From positions 30,138,873 through 30,202,872 of the forward strand of contig OW804102.1 of the NCBI GenBank assembly GCA_942159475.1: a DNA stretch of 64,000 nucleotides, written 5' to 3'. A program made the position numbers and the translations under genes. The notes under the pieces are model-generated. The model had not been told where the DNA came from, searched no databases, and worked only from the letters and a program-made list of their open reading frames with translations. Positions 22,377-32,993 of the stretch are shown here, piece by piece. This stretch comes from Sthenelais limicola (Eukaryota; Annelida; Polychaeta; Phyllodocida; Sigalionidae). Numbering within the stretch: position 1 is the stretch's first letter; every line of letters begins with the position of its first letter.

Positions 22377-23720
22377 TTTCAACATGATTATGAAGTGATG
22401 AATATATTAAGGACTTGCTCCTTTTTTTATATCATCCAATATTTTATCTACATGTATTTGTACCTTTTCTGATTCCGTGCCATATCTCTGTTAATTCATT
22501 TATATTCTCTCTCTCGTCTTCGTTGTCCTTCTTTAAGTCATTTCCCTCTCCCCATCTCTTTTCAAAACCCTCCATTAAGCTACAGCATTTCTACTTTCCT
22601 CTCCTCCTATTCCCTGGTGTAACTTTGTGTACACTTAAAACACTGTGAAGAAATTCTGGAGAAGTTACATGCAACGAAGATCTCTTTCTGAGTTTGGCTT
22701 GGCCTCCCCCTCAACACATACACACACCTTCTCACATCCACCTCCACCACATAACATGGCATAACATACCGCGCACTCCACCCTTTTATGAGCGATAATA
22801 GCCGGTTTTGCCAGCTATTGTTAATGATTCTCGCTCGGCCAGCCAGCGGCTGACTAATTTTGTGAGGGGATTGCCCCAAGGACAGGTCGTATGTTTTTTG
22901 GCCTGCCTTCTTTATTTTCCTGGGAGCAGTTTTGTAATTGTTATTCAAGGTCGGGAGTTGGCGGAGGTGGATTGTGGAGAAAAAGTAGGGGTCTTAGACG
23001 ACTTCCCTATGTTTAATTCATCAAGAATCCTTTCGACTCTGTATGCCATATCGAATGGAAGGACTTTCTTTTCGAGAAGTGCGCATTTGGTTTGGTAATT
23101 ACACTTTGAACAGACTCGCAACACTGAAATGATCTAACTTCCCTCAGCATTGTAGTTCATCAATGTTGTGTACTGAATTGTTTAGAGTATAAAGATAGAA
23201 AACACAATTGTTCCTTTCGAAATACTTCTGTTTGTTAATTCTGCTTAGTAGACTTACACCAGTCCTCCATCCCTTATTAATAATTAATTTGGAGTAAATT
23301 AATCTAATACAGTTTTGTTTATATTTTTCTTTAAATATGTTTTATTGTACTTGGGTTTACAGTTCCCTTGGTAGGGTTTTTCAATTTGCCCAGATATGTT
23401 CAGGAATCTGGTGCTAACTTTATTTCGGTGCTACTTGCTAGGTTGTTGTTATATTGTTATTTATTTATCTACGCGATATTGTCAGTGGGTCTGACCTCCC
23501 AGCTTCCACCGACAGTATCGCGTCCTTTGTCTAACTTTGATATGACCTTGATCCACTATTTCGTAAATATTTCTTCTTTGTTTTCACACTATTTTTTTCG
23601 GTCAATAAACAGCAGCCTCAATGGTCCATATAACGATGACAAGAAGTCCTCGTCTCAATGTATAAATCCTTTTTAAACACACACACATCAATGACTTGCA
23701 CAAGTCTATCTGTTACATCT
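22377..23720. other. Gene-free stretch
   Basis: Several overlapping frames occur on both strands around 22600-23100, where the sequence is less AT-rich (GCTCGGCCAGCCAGCGGCTG at 22833), but none has splice or family support. The patch at 22790-22880 could be a conserved non-coding element; I cannot test this. Confidence 0.3.
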
Positions 23721-23721
23721 G

Positions 23722-23945
23722 GGTCAGATCATGTACACTTGACAAATGTACACATTAAGTCAATTATGCTTAGTTAGACTGAAAAATGATAAATGCTAGG
23801 TATCTTTGCGTATATATTTGATATTGTGTTGATTCAAACAATATGTTTGGTTATGTTGAATTTAATTTTGAACCTCATTTTTGTCTTAAATTTGTTTATT
23901 TTTAGGAAGATCGGTGAAGGCGAATTTTACATTTGCACTCATCTA
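23722..23945. mobile_element. Fam-C MITE, copy 5
   Basis: GGGTCAGATCATGTACACTT, then GACTGAAAAATGATAAATGC, then GTTGATTCAAACAATATGTT, then GGTGAAGGCGAATTTTACAT. The family order is intact and the ends are moderately decayed. Confidence 0.8.
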
Positions 23946-24137
23946 ATCTTTTCTTTATTTTTCAATTTACCAAATCCCCCCACCTTCCCTCACTTCACCC
24001 AATTGATGATCTGTTGCCAATAACTGGCAAGAGGAGCGGTCTAACATGTACATTTAATCTGGACTGGCTGCCATTCCATGCCCTCTATACTCACACTTGC
24101 TAAATCTTGGCTTCTTATCTACTAAAGACGCCCTCTT

Positions 24138-24476
24138 CTGGGGAATGTTGTATAATAGATCCTTAAGGGTCTAGTCCACTAAGCCGATTCTCATGCGATT
24201 TTGCGCCACACAGAACTCTTTTGCTCTGAATTCTGTGAGAATCGCATGAGAATCGGCTTAGTGGACCAAGCCCTTTACTTTGACTGTTCCTTGCAAAGCT
24301 ATTAATTTTTTCCTTGTGTGGATCGAAAGATGGAATTTCTACTGTATAGGATTAAACGGTAGGATTGTTTGTATACCAAATTCCTTCTCTAAAAGGTCCT
24401 TACCGGGTGTTCAGCAAGGAAAAATAGCTAAGGAAGGATAGTTTTGAAGTAAGGATTTCTTATGCAACGGGGCCCA
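24138..24476. mobile_element. Fam-H MITE, copy 2, interrupted by Fam-A
   Basis: The left end AATGTTGTATAATAGATCCT and right end AAGGATTTCTTATGCAACGG pair as inverted repeats. Reading across the nested Fam-A insertion restores the family word TCCTTACTTTGACT..CCTTGCAAAGC, so the insertion point is exact. Confidence 0.7.
24166..24274. mobile_element. Fam-A 109-bp foldback MITE, nested in Fam-H
   Basis: Begins AGGGTCTAGTCCACTAAGCC; its inverted counterpart ends at AGCCCT. It is flanked by TTA on both sides (24163-24165, 24275-24277). The length is identical to the copy at 1484-1592. Confidence 0.9.
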
Positions 24477-24626
24477 GGAGGCGTGGGCCCTATTTCAGGA
24501 CAAATCCTTATTTAAATGTTGCGAGCTAAGGATATATGTTTTCTTATACGAAATTGAACATGGCGGCAAATGTCATTATTATGTATTCCCTCCTCGCGAA
24601 ATGATGTAATAAGGAAAAATATCGTT

Positions 24627-25006
24627 GTCTATGTGATGTGTTACAGGAAAATGAGTCACAAGTCGCAAAACGCAAAACGCTTCTTACATGTCCTTAATAT
24701 TTACCATAATTGGAATCGGCTTGATCTCTTCTTTTCAAATATGATGATATTTCAAAATCCATTGTTCGTAACTTTTGACTTAAGTGGGGTCTCCACTGGC
24801 TGCGTTAAGCTCTGCTGTAAGCCTTGCTATGGTGTTGCGATGGTTCTGTAGGTGGAGAGGAATGACAAGGTCCTCCCTATATGGTTCACTGACTACCTCG
24901 CCACTCCTCGGCACATATAGAACCATCACAACAACATCGCAGAGCCTACCGCAGCGTTTACCGCAGCTAGTGGATACCACCCTTTATTTTGCATGAACAC
25001 TTCACA
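24627..25006. mobile_element. Fam-G element, interrupted by Fam-D
   Basis: The left end ATGTGATGTGTTACAGGAAA and the inverted right segment (ATTGGAATCGGCTTGATCTC, TTCAAATATGATGATATTTC, GTAACTTTTGACT) are visible. The last part (ATTTTGCATGAACACTTCAC) resumes after the Fam-D insertion. Confidence 0.6.
24784..24982. mobile_element. Fam-D 199-bp TTAA MITE, copy 1
   Basis: Ends GTGGGGTCTCCACTGGCTGC and GCAGCTAGTGGATACCACCC are inverted. Inner arms (GATGGTTCTGTAGGTGG / CATATAGAACCATC) also pair. It is flanked by TTAA (left) and TTTA (right), consistent with a TTAA target as used by piggyBac-type elements; the superfamily is inferred. Confidence 0.8.
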
Positions 25007-25937
25007 TAATTATATAGCAAGTGTGTGTTCCCAATAAAGTTTATTACTAGCTGCTTAGTACATATTAGGTTATGGATATAATCATAAGTAAATCTTACAT
25101 ATCCTGAACTAAACAGCAAAGTTAGTTATTTCACTTTGATAGAATGTCAAAAAATAAAAAGATAAATAATTGTCGCAACGTACATCCAATACATTGGCAT
25201 TCTAAAAGTATCAGTTATGTTTAAAATGAAGAAACTATGCATTCCATGGCTTCCCGTACTCATCTCAAAGGGCGGCAGAGTTAATTTCAATAATTGACAA
25301 TTCCAGTCCTAAGAATCAGACAATATTTCAAGATATTTTCTTGCCATTCGTATCACCCATAGAGTTTGTAAATAGGACCATTCCAAAAGTTTGCAAAATC
25401 AATTTTGGTAGCTATTATGCACCACTCCATAATGTATGTGTTTCCTATAGGCAATAACAATGGAGAATACACAGTGCTTGTTGAGGCCCTATCTCTGAAT
25501 GTATTGTCATAAGCAAAATAGGTTTGGTTCCAATGGAGGATATTCATGAATGAATGATTATTGGGGGCGATAAAGGGGACCCCTGATGCTCATAACATCT
25601 CAATGACTAATGGCGGTGTGGGATTGTAAGGGGCAGGTTTTAAATCATAGCGCCGACACCCTCATCTCCCAACCGCCCCTAATGTACCTCCGCCCATCCA
25701 TTTAGTGCTTTTGACGTATGGAGCGATTAGGTTTGATTAGTTTTAAAAAGTATTTCATTCAGGATATGAATTACACCGAGTACTGTTCTCATCCCAACCT
25801 GAGGCATCTTTTAATATATTAAATCATAACGATGAAGAGCAATTACAATAACATAACAGTAACAAAAGTCTGAAGAGATGATACTAATTAGAGAAACAAA
25901 TCATCATTATTTGGGTGGTTTTGGAATTGTTAATTAA

Positions 25938-26136
25938 GGGGGGTTTCCACTGGCTGCAGTAAGCTCTGCGATAAGCCTTGCGATGGTGTTGTGCTGGTTC
26001 TATTGGTGGAGGGGAATGACGTGGTCCTGCCTACATAGTTTACTGGCCATGTAGGCAGGTCCTCGCCACTTCTCACCATCACCGCACCATCACAAGGCTT
26101 ACCGCAGAGCTTACCGCAACCAGTGGAGACCACCCT
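25938..26136. mobile_element. Fam-D 199-bp TTAA MITE, copy 2
   Basis: Same length and ends as copy 1 (GGGGGGTTTCCACTGGCTGC and CAACCAGTGGAGACCACCC). Perfect TTAA duplications flank it at 25934-25937 and 26137-26140. No ORF of its own. Confidence 0.85.
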
Positions 26137-26140
26137 TTAA

Positions 26141-27445
26141 ATTTATACAAGAAATAATGGCTACCTTCACTTATCAGTGCCTAAACACCTCCACCTTCTC
26201 ACTTTGTTTAAAATAAATAATTGTCTGGTGGTGTTATGGTAAACTCTAATATATTTTGAGGTATAAATGATTTATCTTGAGGTAGAGTGAGAAACACCCA
26301 CCAGGTGGTGCTACTTAAGGGTTAATGACCAAGGCATGGTGGGCACCAGGGTTTTACAGTCCTTTAAAACAACCTCAAAGGGGGTTTGAGGGACTGTTAA
26401 TCCCAAGCGTCCAACATGTCGAGGTTATTAATCTTTTTGGTCTCCCTCTACCCTAATTGGGAGCGAATTTTATTCAGGTTAAATAATCTAGCAACGGCCA
26501 AAATAGGTCAAGTAAATCCATCTAGGTCAAGGGTCACTATTAACAGCACTTGCATCTGGGCGTTATAAACCGAATTGTTTAATCTGCCAGTGCTTTATAG
26601 CTTCCCATGCATCTTCCAAAAAGGCAGAAAGGGAGACTAAACCCCTTTAGTCGCCATTTGATGGGATGGTGGGGACAGTTGAAGGCCTACAGACCAAGCC
26701 TACTAGTGTTAGACGTCCGCTTCCAGCCAACTGCTTACATCAACAAAATTAAAAAACAATATTTACTGCTCAAAACGGCAAGCTCATGGCTTTCCACTGA
26801 TTCATTTTGCTTCAAAATCATTCATAATTTTGTTGTTAATGGTAGTAATATCTGGCGACTAAAGCCATTAGATCATTCGGTTGTGTTGCTTTGGCCTCAT
26901 CACCTGGAACAAGACCTCGCCTCGGTCTTGTACCGCGGCCCGTTCACCGGCCTCACCAACACGAGCTCATGATCTAACTGCCCAATATACCCACTCATAT
27001 CCTGTTTCTAGCCCTTTTAATCCACCTCCCACCCTCTACTGCCTAATTTATTCCCTTATTTACCTAATTTCCCAACTTATATACAATCGTATTTTTTATG
27101 TTCCCGACCCTTTGTGTTCTCCCACCCTAGCAACTATCGCTTCCAGGACACTTTCCCAGACCTCATCTTAACCTTGTATCGATGCAATACATTACCTTTA
27201 TTTTAAGCTTCATAACTACTCCGACGTCCTGCGTAGAACTTGGCTTTGATTAAAACTCACTTCTTTTATTAGCGAGGGCAAATGACAATGTGATAGGCAT
27301 CTTTAATTTGAATCTTGATTTTAATCCAGATATGGGGATTCAATTATAGGCTTATTCGAGGAAAAGTTGTATAAATACTGCGCAACCTAATTCCTGGGAG
27401 TTTATTCGAGTTAATGTGGTGTTTGCCCCAATCTGTGGACTATCA
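26141..27445. other. Non-repeat, gene-free stretch
   Basis: It contains the DR1 motif and a CTCF-like CCACCAGGTGGTGC near 26300. The frame at 26607-26972 has no splice or family support. No mobile element was recognised, in contrast to its neighbours. Confidence 0.35.
26524..26536 (+). promoter_or_regulatory. DR1 nuclear-receptor-type site
   Basis: AGGTCAAGGGTCA is two AGGTCA-type half-sites spaced by one base, the consensus for HNF4/COUP-TF/RXR-type receptors. Another half-site AGGTCA lies at about 26503. It is a single motif match in a stretch without a recognised repeat; function is not shown. Confidence 0.35.
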
Positions 27446-27790
27446 AAACTTCCCAGTTAACATCGGTTAAAATACTAAAGCTTTTCTAGTTTGTGTTCCC
27501 TCCTTTCCCAATCCATCTTAAAGTCATTTCATCAGACCTTTGAAGGATTTTGTCCAGTTGATTTTGCTACAGGGTTTCATGAATATCAACCTTTCTGTTT
27601 CGGTGACCCGCGGAAATCCTTTCATGAAGAGGCTCCACCTGTTATCGGTAACCTGTGTCCGTTTTCCCTCAACTGATTCGACTTTATTATTTCGTACACC
27701 CAGAAAGCAGCAGATTATTGACAACGTCAATCATATAATCCCAATGTGGGGAAGTTGGTTGCGACTTTGTTGTCATTATAGCTGAGAATG
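27446..27790. mobile_element. Fam-F MITE, copy 3 (opposite orientation)
   Basis: CCCAGTTAACATCGGTTAAA at the left and CTTTGAAGGATTTTGTCCAG, GCTACAGGGTTTCATGAA, CACCTGTTATCGGTAACC match the reverse complement of the copy at 41978-42353. The reading frames across it are accidental. The right limit is approximate. Confidence 0.6.
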
Positions 27791-28120
27791 TACCTTTACC
27801 TCCCCTTTCACAATGTTTCCAATTTACCCCTTACCTTCTTTCTACCCCTACTACCACCCCATTCTGTACCCCTTCCCCTCTTCTATTACACTAATCCCTG
27901 CGTCCCCACCCCCTCGCACTACCCCACTCCAATAAAAGTTTTTATTATTATTATTTATTTATTATTAAAACCCCTCACTTTTGCATTAACCCAGTATGTA
28001 CCCACCCTATGTTTCCAATATACCCGCAAACATCTCTCCCCCCCCCCTCCCCACCAACCTCCAACCACCCCTTCCCCTTCTCTTACCCTCCCCCACCACC
28101 CCTCACCTCTGGATGGCTAG
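27790..28120. repeat. C/T-rich low-complexity tract
   Basis: Pyrimidine-rich with a TTATTATTATTTATTTATTA block at about 27940-27967. The proline/leucine-rich frame here is compositional. Confidence 0.6.
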
Positions 28121-29100
28121 ATGAAGGGCTGGGAGGAAGGCATGGGTGAAGCACTTGTCCAGTAAGTTGATATCAGTAGGTGATGGATAGCTGGGGTTAA
28201 AAAGGCTAATATAAGCTGGGAGTAGAAGAAGGCTATCTCTTACTTTCTTATCAGTCTTAAGACAAGCCTTCAGAAAGGCTATGGATCGATCCTGGACTTG
28301 TTAGGCCCTACCTCACTTTTTGTGGCTATTTAGTATGGGTAGGTGTATAAATATTATATTGTTTCCAGACAGGTATGCCTACTTGTTATTCATAATAGTG
28401 GTGGATAAATATATATTCATTTATTACTACCTTTAATACATTGTTTATATTTTGTGAAGGCAGTCACAATAGGGAAAAAACGTTGGGATGTGTTTAGATT
28501 TACATGTATTAGGAATCACATGAGTAACATGTTTATTTTGTTATCAATTAGTGGATCATTCACCCACGGATTTGTAATTACAAATCCGTGATTCACCTTA
28601 TCCATACATTTGTGAATATAAATTATTGTTCTATTCATCTCAATAAACTCCCATTCCTTATTTCAATCAGATATTAGCATACTGTTTCATTTCAATCATT
28701 AAATAGTATGATGTGTTGTACTATATACATGTATTGACTTTTACAAATTATTATGTTTGAATATTTGATAAAATATTATTCTGAATATCATTGTAAACTA
28801 ATAATGTAGATTACTGGAGTGTACAATTAGTAGGAATATATTTAGATAATTTTACTTTGACTAATCCCCCAACCCGACCCAACCCCAACTCCTACCAGTA
28901 AGGCTTAGCCTAGACCTAAGTCTATTTGCTTCCCGGGGTGGGGGGTGGGGCATACATAGATATCAGGTGGTCATTATATATACTAGAGTGGGGGAAGCCG
29001 AACAGGAAGAAAACTCCATAAAATACCTCAAATTTCTATGTAATTCTTTGTAATTAAGACAATTAAATGCCACTTATACTGGTAATAACTTTTACTCCAC
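28121..29100. other. AT-rich gene-free stretch with a perfect palindrome
   Basis: The only marked structure is a 26-bp perfect palindrome at 28565-28590 (CACGGATTTGTAA and its complement, no loop). Polyadenylation-like words and AT-rich sequence occur without a gene. Confidence 0.4.
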
Positions 29101-29199
29101 GTTGGTGTATGTACCACACGCTGTTTGTATGGGCAGGAATGAGTGTGGTAATCTATCGAGAAATCCATGCGTGAAGGATGGGGCTAGTAACAAGGGCTC

Positions 29200-29299
29200 C
29201 CATTGGTTGATACAGTCACCTGATCATATCGTTGTTATCGACCAATCAGATCACAGCTTTCTCGTGGGTTTGGGCGGCGGGTCAAAACTAAGTCAAGTC
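29200..29299 (+). promoter_or_regulatory. Promoter-like patch: CCAAT boxes and GC box
   Basis: An inverted CCAAT (CCATTGGTTGAT, about 29199), a direct CCAAT (GACCAATCAGATCAC, about 29240) and a GC box (TGGGCGGCGGG, 29271-29281) lie within 80 bases. An ATG at 29300 and a splice donor at 29318 follow. The arrangement is typical of a TATA-less start region. Confidence 0.45.
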
Positions 29300-29317
29300 A
29301 TGGCTGTATTTGTTTTT
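29300..29317 (+). CDS. Possible first coding exon (six codons)
   Basis: ATG at 29300 is followed by MAVFVF and then a consensus donor GTAAGTA after 29317, phase 0. Support comes only from the promoter-like patch before it and the donor after it. The exon at 30400-30633 would continue in the same phase. Confidence 0.3.
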
Positions 29318-29389
29318 GTAAGTAAAATGCCTTTAATATCTTTAATATACTTGAACATAGCAACGTGGGAGTAAATATAGTACCTAATT

Positions 29390-29503
29390 CGAATGTGGTA
29401 CTCGGGACACTTTTACACTGGCCTCGATGTTTGGTTTTTTTTCGTAACCACGAATAAACAAACATCTCGGCCAGTGTAAAAGTGTCCCTCGTACCACATT
29501 CTC
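29390..29503. mobile_element. Near-perfect foldback element, about 44-bp arms
   Basis: GAATGTGGTAC..GGGACACTTTTACACTGGCC..GATGTTTG is repeated in inverted form at the right end. The central TTCGTAACCACGAA is itself nearly palindromic. The few arm mismatches are TC-to-GA pairs. It has no ORF. Confidence 0.85.
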
Positions 29504-29982
29504 ATTAGATACTATCTATGGATCCTCTCTGTAGCATGAAGGTCTACTGTAGTGCACCAGAGTGTGCTTCCCATAATCATGAAAATGTACTTTTCTGAAT
29601 CAAATTATTAAGTTTAACATTAACGAAGAATGAGTCAATTTAGCCATGCATTCATGCATTCATGTTTTCCTAATGTTTCCTCGCAAAAGGACCAGCTTAC
29701 ATAAGGACGATCTCATTGACTAGCCATTGCAGTTGTTCCGGACATTGTTTCTCAAATTATCAATTTCAATTTAATCTCTAGTTCTAAAATGCTCTATATA
29801 GAGAATGTAAATGTTAAATCAACCTTGGATTATTTTAGTTGAATTTTACAGGCAAACCTTTACCCAAAATAAGGGATATATATTATATCATACTGTCATT
29901 TATTTAGAAGCTGTCATTCACTGAATAGTGACAGGTGTTTCTCTACCTTAAGAGGAGACAGAAATAAGACTTGAGGTCCGTC

Positions 29983-30350
29983 AATAGGGGATTTGCACGT
30001 CCACCATCTTGAATCACGATGTGCATTGAGTTATGGGAGTTGCGCATCGAATTATGGGAGTTGTATGTCAGTGTAAAAGCTATAGAAAACATGTTATTTT
30101 CAGCATGAGGTATTTATAAGCGATCTCATCCAAATAGCCATATTTCGTTGATGTTTTCACAAAACAAGACTTCGTCTTTCCCATCATGCATTTGGCTTTT
30201 ATAGACCATTTACACATATTGGTGAAAATATCCTTGCATTTTTTCGATAAAGATTTTGCTAGATATAAATTTGTATGTCAGGTTTGAACTGAATCCATCC
30301 CAGCATGCACTGTAATAAACATGCGCAGGGAGACATGCAAATCCCCTATA
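29983..30350. mobile_element. Fam-B MITE, copy 4
   Basis: Ends AATAGGGGATTTGCACGTCC and GCAAATCCCCTAT. It lies in the opposite orientation to copies 1-3: the TCCCAGCATGCACTGTAATA block is near the right end. It lies between the two putative exons at 29300 and 30400. Confidence 0.85.
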
Positions 30351-30399
30351 AAGCTCCAGGGTGTTGCTTAAAACAAAACGACGAAGTGAATTTCGACAG

Positions 30400-30633
30400 A
30401 TGGAAGGCATAAAACAGATGAATTATGTGTTGTATATTTCGAATAAACAGAGCAAGAAAACGGAGCACCAGAGAGTGGTTGACCCCAAGGCTGGAGGAAC
30501 CAGATCCATTTTTTCCCTAGTGAAGAACTTGCAGCACATTACATCTGAGCAGAGGGCTTTTGAGTTAGTGCAGCTGTGGTCTACACAGTCCAGCTCCGGG
30601 CCCTGCTCTAAATCAAGGCTGGATGAATGGACG
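30400..30633 (+). CDS. Possible internal coding exon
   Basis: An open frame of 78 codons runs from just after a weak acceptor (TTTCGACAG) to a strong donor (GGACG|GTGAGTAG). The composition looks coding: few repeats, mixed charged residues (SKKTEHQRVVDPKAGG..ITSEQRAFELVQLW). It is the only non-repetitive island between two Fam-B copies. Phase 0 on both sides matches the six-codon exon at 29300. A possible third exon after the acceptor TTTTCTTATCACCAG (exon start 31823) would end the frame after nine codons. I do not recognise the protein. It could also be a chance frame. Confidence 0.3.
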
Positions 30634-30699
30634 GTGAGTAGGCGGAGGTGGGCTGGTCAGTTGTGGCTCCAGAAACGGGGGTCTGAGGGGGCAGTCCTC

Positions 30700-31147
30700 A
30701 ATAGGGGGCTTGCATGGCCGCCATTTTGAATCTTGATTTGCATAGAATTATGGGACTAATGGTAGAGTGTAAATTATAAAAAAAAACTGGTCATGTTTAG
30801 CATGGATATTTCCCAGTGCTCCAATGTCAATATTCATGTGTTTACATGTTTACATACATTCTTTTTAAAGATTTTATTTAAACTTGGTTACCGACTCCCC
30901 TTTTCGGGGTTAATTCTGTCGGGCCAAGATGTAACATGTTTGATACATATATTTTGGTGTTTCTTCTTATGTACACATATATACAGACAGATACATAACA
31001 CAAACCCCCAAGCTATGGTATGCGTAAAAGGATCTTTGCATGTTTTAATAAACATGTTGCTGAATATTTGTATGTCAGATTTGAACTGAATCCATTCCAG
31101 CATGCACTCTAACAGACATGCACAGTGAAACATGCAACTCCCCTATT
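30700..31147. mobile_element. Fam-B MITE, copy 5, longer
   Basis: Ends AATAGGGGGCTTGCATGG and CATGCAACTCCCCTATT; contains GGCCGCCATTTTGAATC (YY1-type) near the left and TCCAGCATGCACT near the right. It is about 100 bp longer than other copies, with extra sequence around 30860-31020. Confidence 0.85.
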
Positions 31148-31330
31148 GTGACAGAGGAATCCTGTTATTGAGCAGGATCTAATTCTGACAGTTGTAACAT
31201 AGATTTCAAATCCAGCACTGAGCTGTTACTAGTGTGTGGGGCATATGGTTCAGGGAGTGCACAATGCAACGATTATCATCCTGCTTTGTAAATATAATAT
31301 CTTGGTTAAAGGCAATTAAATAACATTGAC

Positions 31331-31434
31331 GTAGTCCACTAAGCCAATTCTCATGCGATTCTCGCAGAATTTAGTGCAAAAGAGCCCTCCGTGGCGCAAA
31401 ATCGCATGAGAATCGGCTTAGTGGACTAGGCCCT
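31331..31434. mobile_element. Fam-A foldback MITE, copy 3
   Basis: GTAGTCCACTAAGCC to GGCTTAGTGGACTAGGCCC. The first five or so bases are lost at the left, so the left target duplication cannot be read. Confidence 0.85.
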
Positions 31435-31517
31435 TTTGACTTATAGTTTTTCTCTTTAACATGTGATTGGCAGCTCTACAGCCCCTTGCTAACAACGATG
31501 TATACAATGGAACCTCT

Positions 31518-31604
31518 GGGGCCCGTTGCTCCGTTTCTCGCTAACTATTTCCCCATTGAAAGTGTATGGGAAAATAGTTAGCGAGAAACGGAGCAACGGG
31601 CCCC
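31518..31604. mobile_element. Near-perfect hairpin, 39-bp arms, 9-base loop
   Basis: GGGGCCCGTTGCTCCGTTTC..CCCAT pairs with the right arm at 38 of 39 positions. The loop is TGAAAGTGT. The outer word GGGGCCCGTTGC is shared with Fam-E/H, suggesting a common transposase family. The near identity of the arms implies recent origin or arm correction. Confidence 0.9.
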
Positions 31605-32419
31605 TGAGCCTATTGAGACCACCCTTGGGACTGAACGATGTGTGGTCTCATAGTAAGGTGGTCTCATTAGAGGGACTACATAGGCTGATAGGAGGAAAGC
31701 AATTAGCGTCTGAGATAAACTGGTCTTAATAGAGGGGTGGTCTCTATAGCGAGTTGGTCTTTATGCGAGGTTCCACTGTATGTTGTATGTAAGGTCTTTT
31801 AACAGTATTTTCTTATCACCAGGAATGGATCAGCTCATACAGCTGTCACTAGCGCCTCGGCAGAGTACACTCTATTTTAAATCTACTTGGAGCAGCTCGC
31901 CGTAGGCTTACTATTTGGTCGCTTTGATGTTTACTCTAAGTAGGTCTCAAACAGAGTGTAGACGAATCGTGGTTATATATCTCAGCATTTGAACCCACAA
32001 GACATTTATGCAAGTTTAAGTGTGAAAAATAACAGAATATTTATCACATCATTGTATATACTACATGGTGTTAATACACCATTTCTCCCTTCCTTTTATT
32101 CATTTTCATGGTTAAAGCATTATTTTCCTCCCTCCTATGAATCAGAAAGGTGACAAAAAAGGGAGATTGCATTTCTTGATGGACTTGTTGGTTATTCAGC
32201 TTTAGAGGGTAATCCCATATCAGTTGTGCCCACTACCTCCTGCACCACCTCCAGTGCGGCCTATACCTAGGTTGGTATTGATTGATAAGCCTGTGTTTAC
32301 AGTCTATATAGGCAGAGGGTGGGTACACATACCAGCTCCTCCATGGTGGGGGTGGTGGTGGACCAACGTGTTGCAGGCCTGATCCCTTATATATACACAC
32401 GTACCTGTCTATTGTCATT

Positions 32420-32580
32420 ACACGGTGAAGGCAGGGTGGGGTGGGTACAGATCAGGGGGTGGGGATCTAGATTAGGGGGTGGGGTGTAGATTAGGGGTGG
32501 GGGTACAGATAAGAGGTGGGGGTACAGATTAGGGGGTGAGGTGATGGGGAGTGGGGGTGATTGGGGTGAGTGAGGTTGCC
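32420..32580. repeat. G-rich minisatellite, about 25-30-bp unit
   Basis: Units of the type GGGGTACAGATTAGGGGGTG repeat about five times. The runs of G could form quadruplexes. Confidence 0.8.
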
Positions 32581-32993
32581 ATTTGAAGTTGTGTTTGCAG
32601 GAACTGGGACCGCATGCCTATTGCGGCCAATATGATATGTGGTTTGGTAGTTATATTAATTATTATAAGGAACCTGTTGTACACCCATTGTTTTACCTTA
32701 TACCCAAAAAGGAAAAAAAGTTTACTTGTATAATCTTGTGTGTCGCGTCAGATGGCTAATGCCGACGACTGATCGACTTATTTGATTAGAATTTAATTAC
32801 GTAATTAATTTGACTAGTGATTGTATGATTTCATAAAGTAATTTGTATTATTATGTTTATATATGCTGAAAATGTTGTACTTGATACATGAGCTTATGAA
32901 TAAAAACAAACGATCATGGCTTTCCTCTGTTGAGCCTCATTTGTGATGTGTTACAGGAAAATGAGTCACAAGTCCCAAAAATGGATTTTGAGA

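Noticed and set aside
26290..26310. CTCF sites (also near 50803 and 56243)
   Set aside because: Three words each one mismatch from the CTCF core were seen, but about that many near-matches can arise by chance in 64 kb, so no feature is claimed.
30700..31147. Coding continuation of the 30400 exon into the Fam-B copy
   Set aside because: The open frame runs on to about 30729 only because it enters the MITE; a strong donor at 30634 precedes it.
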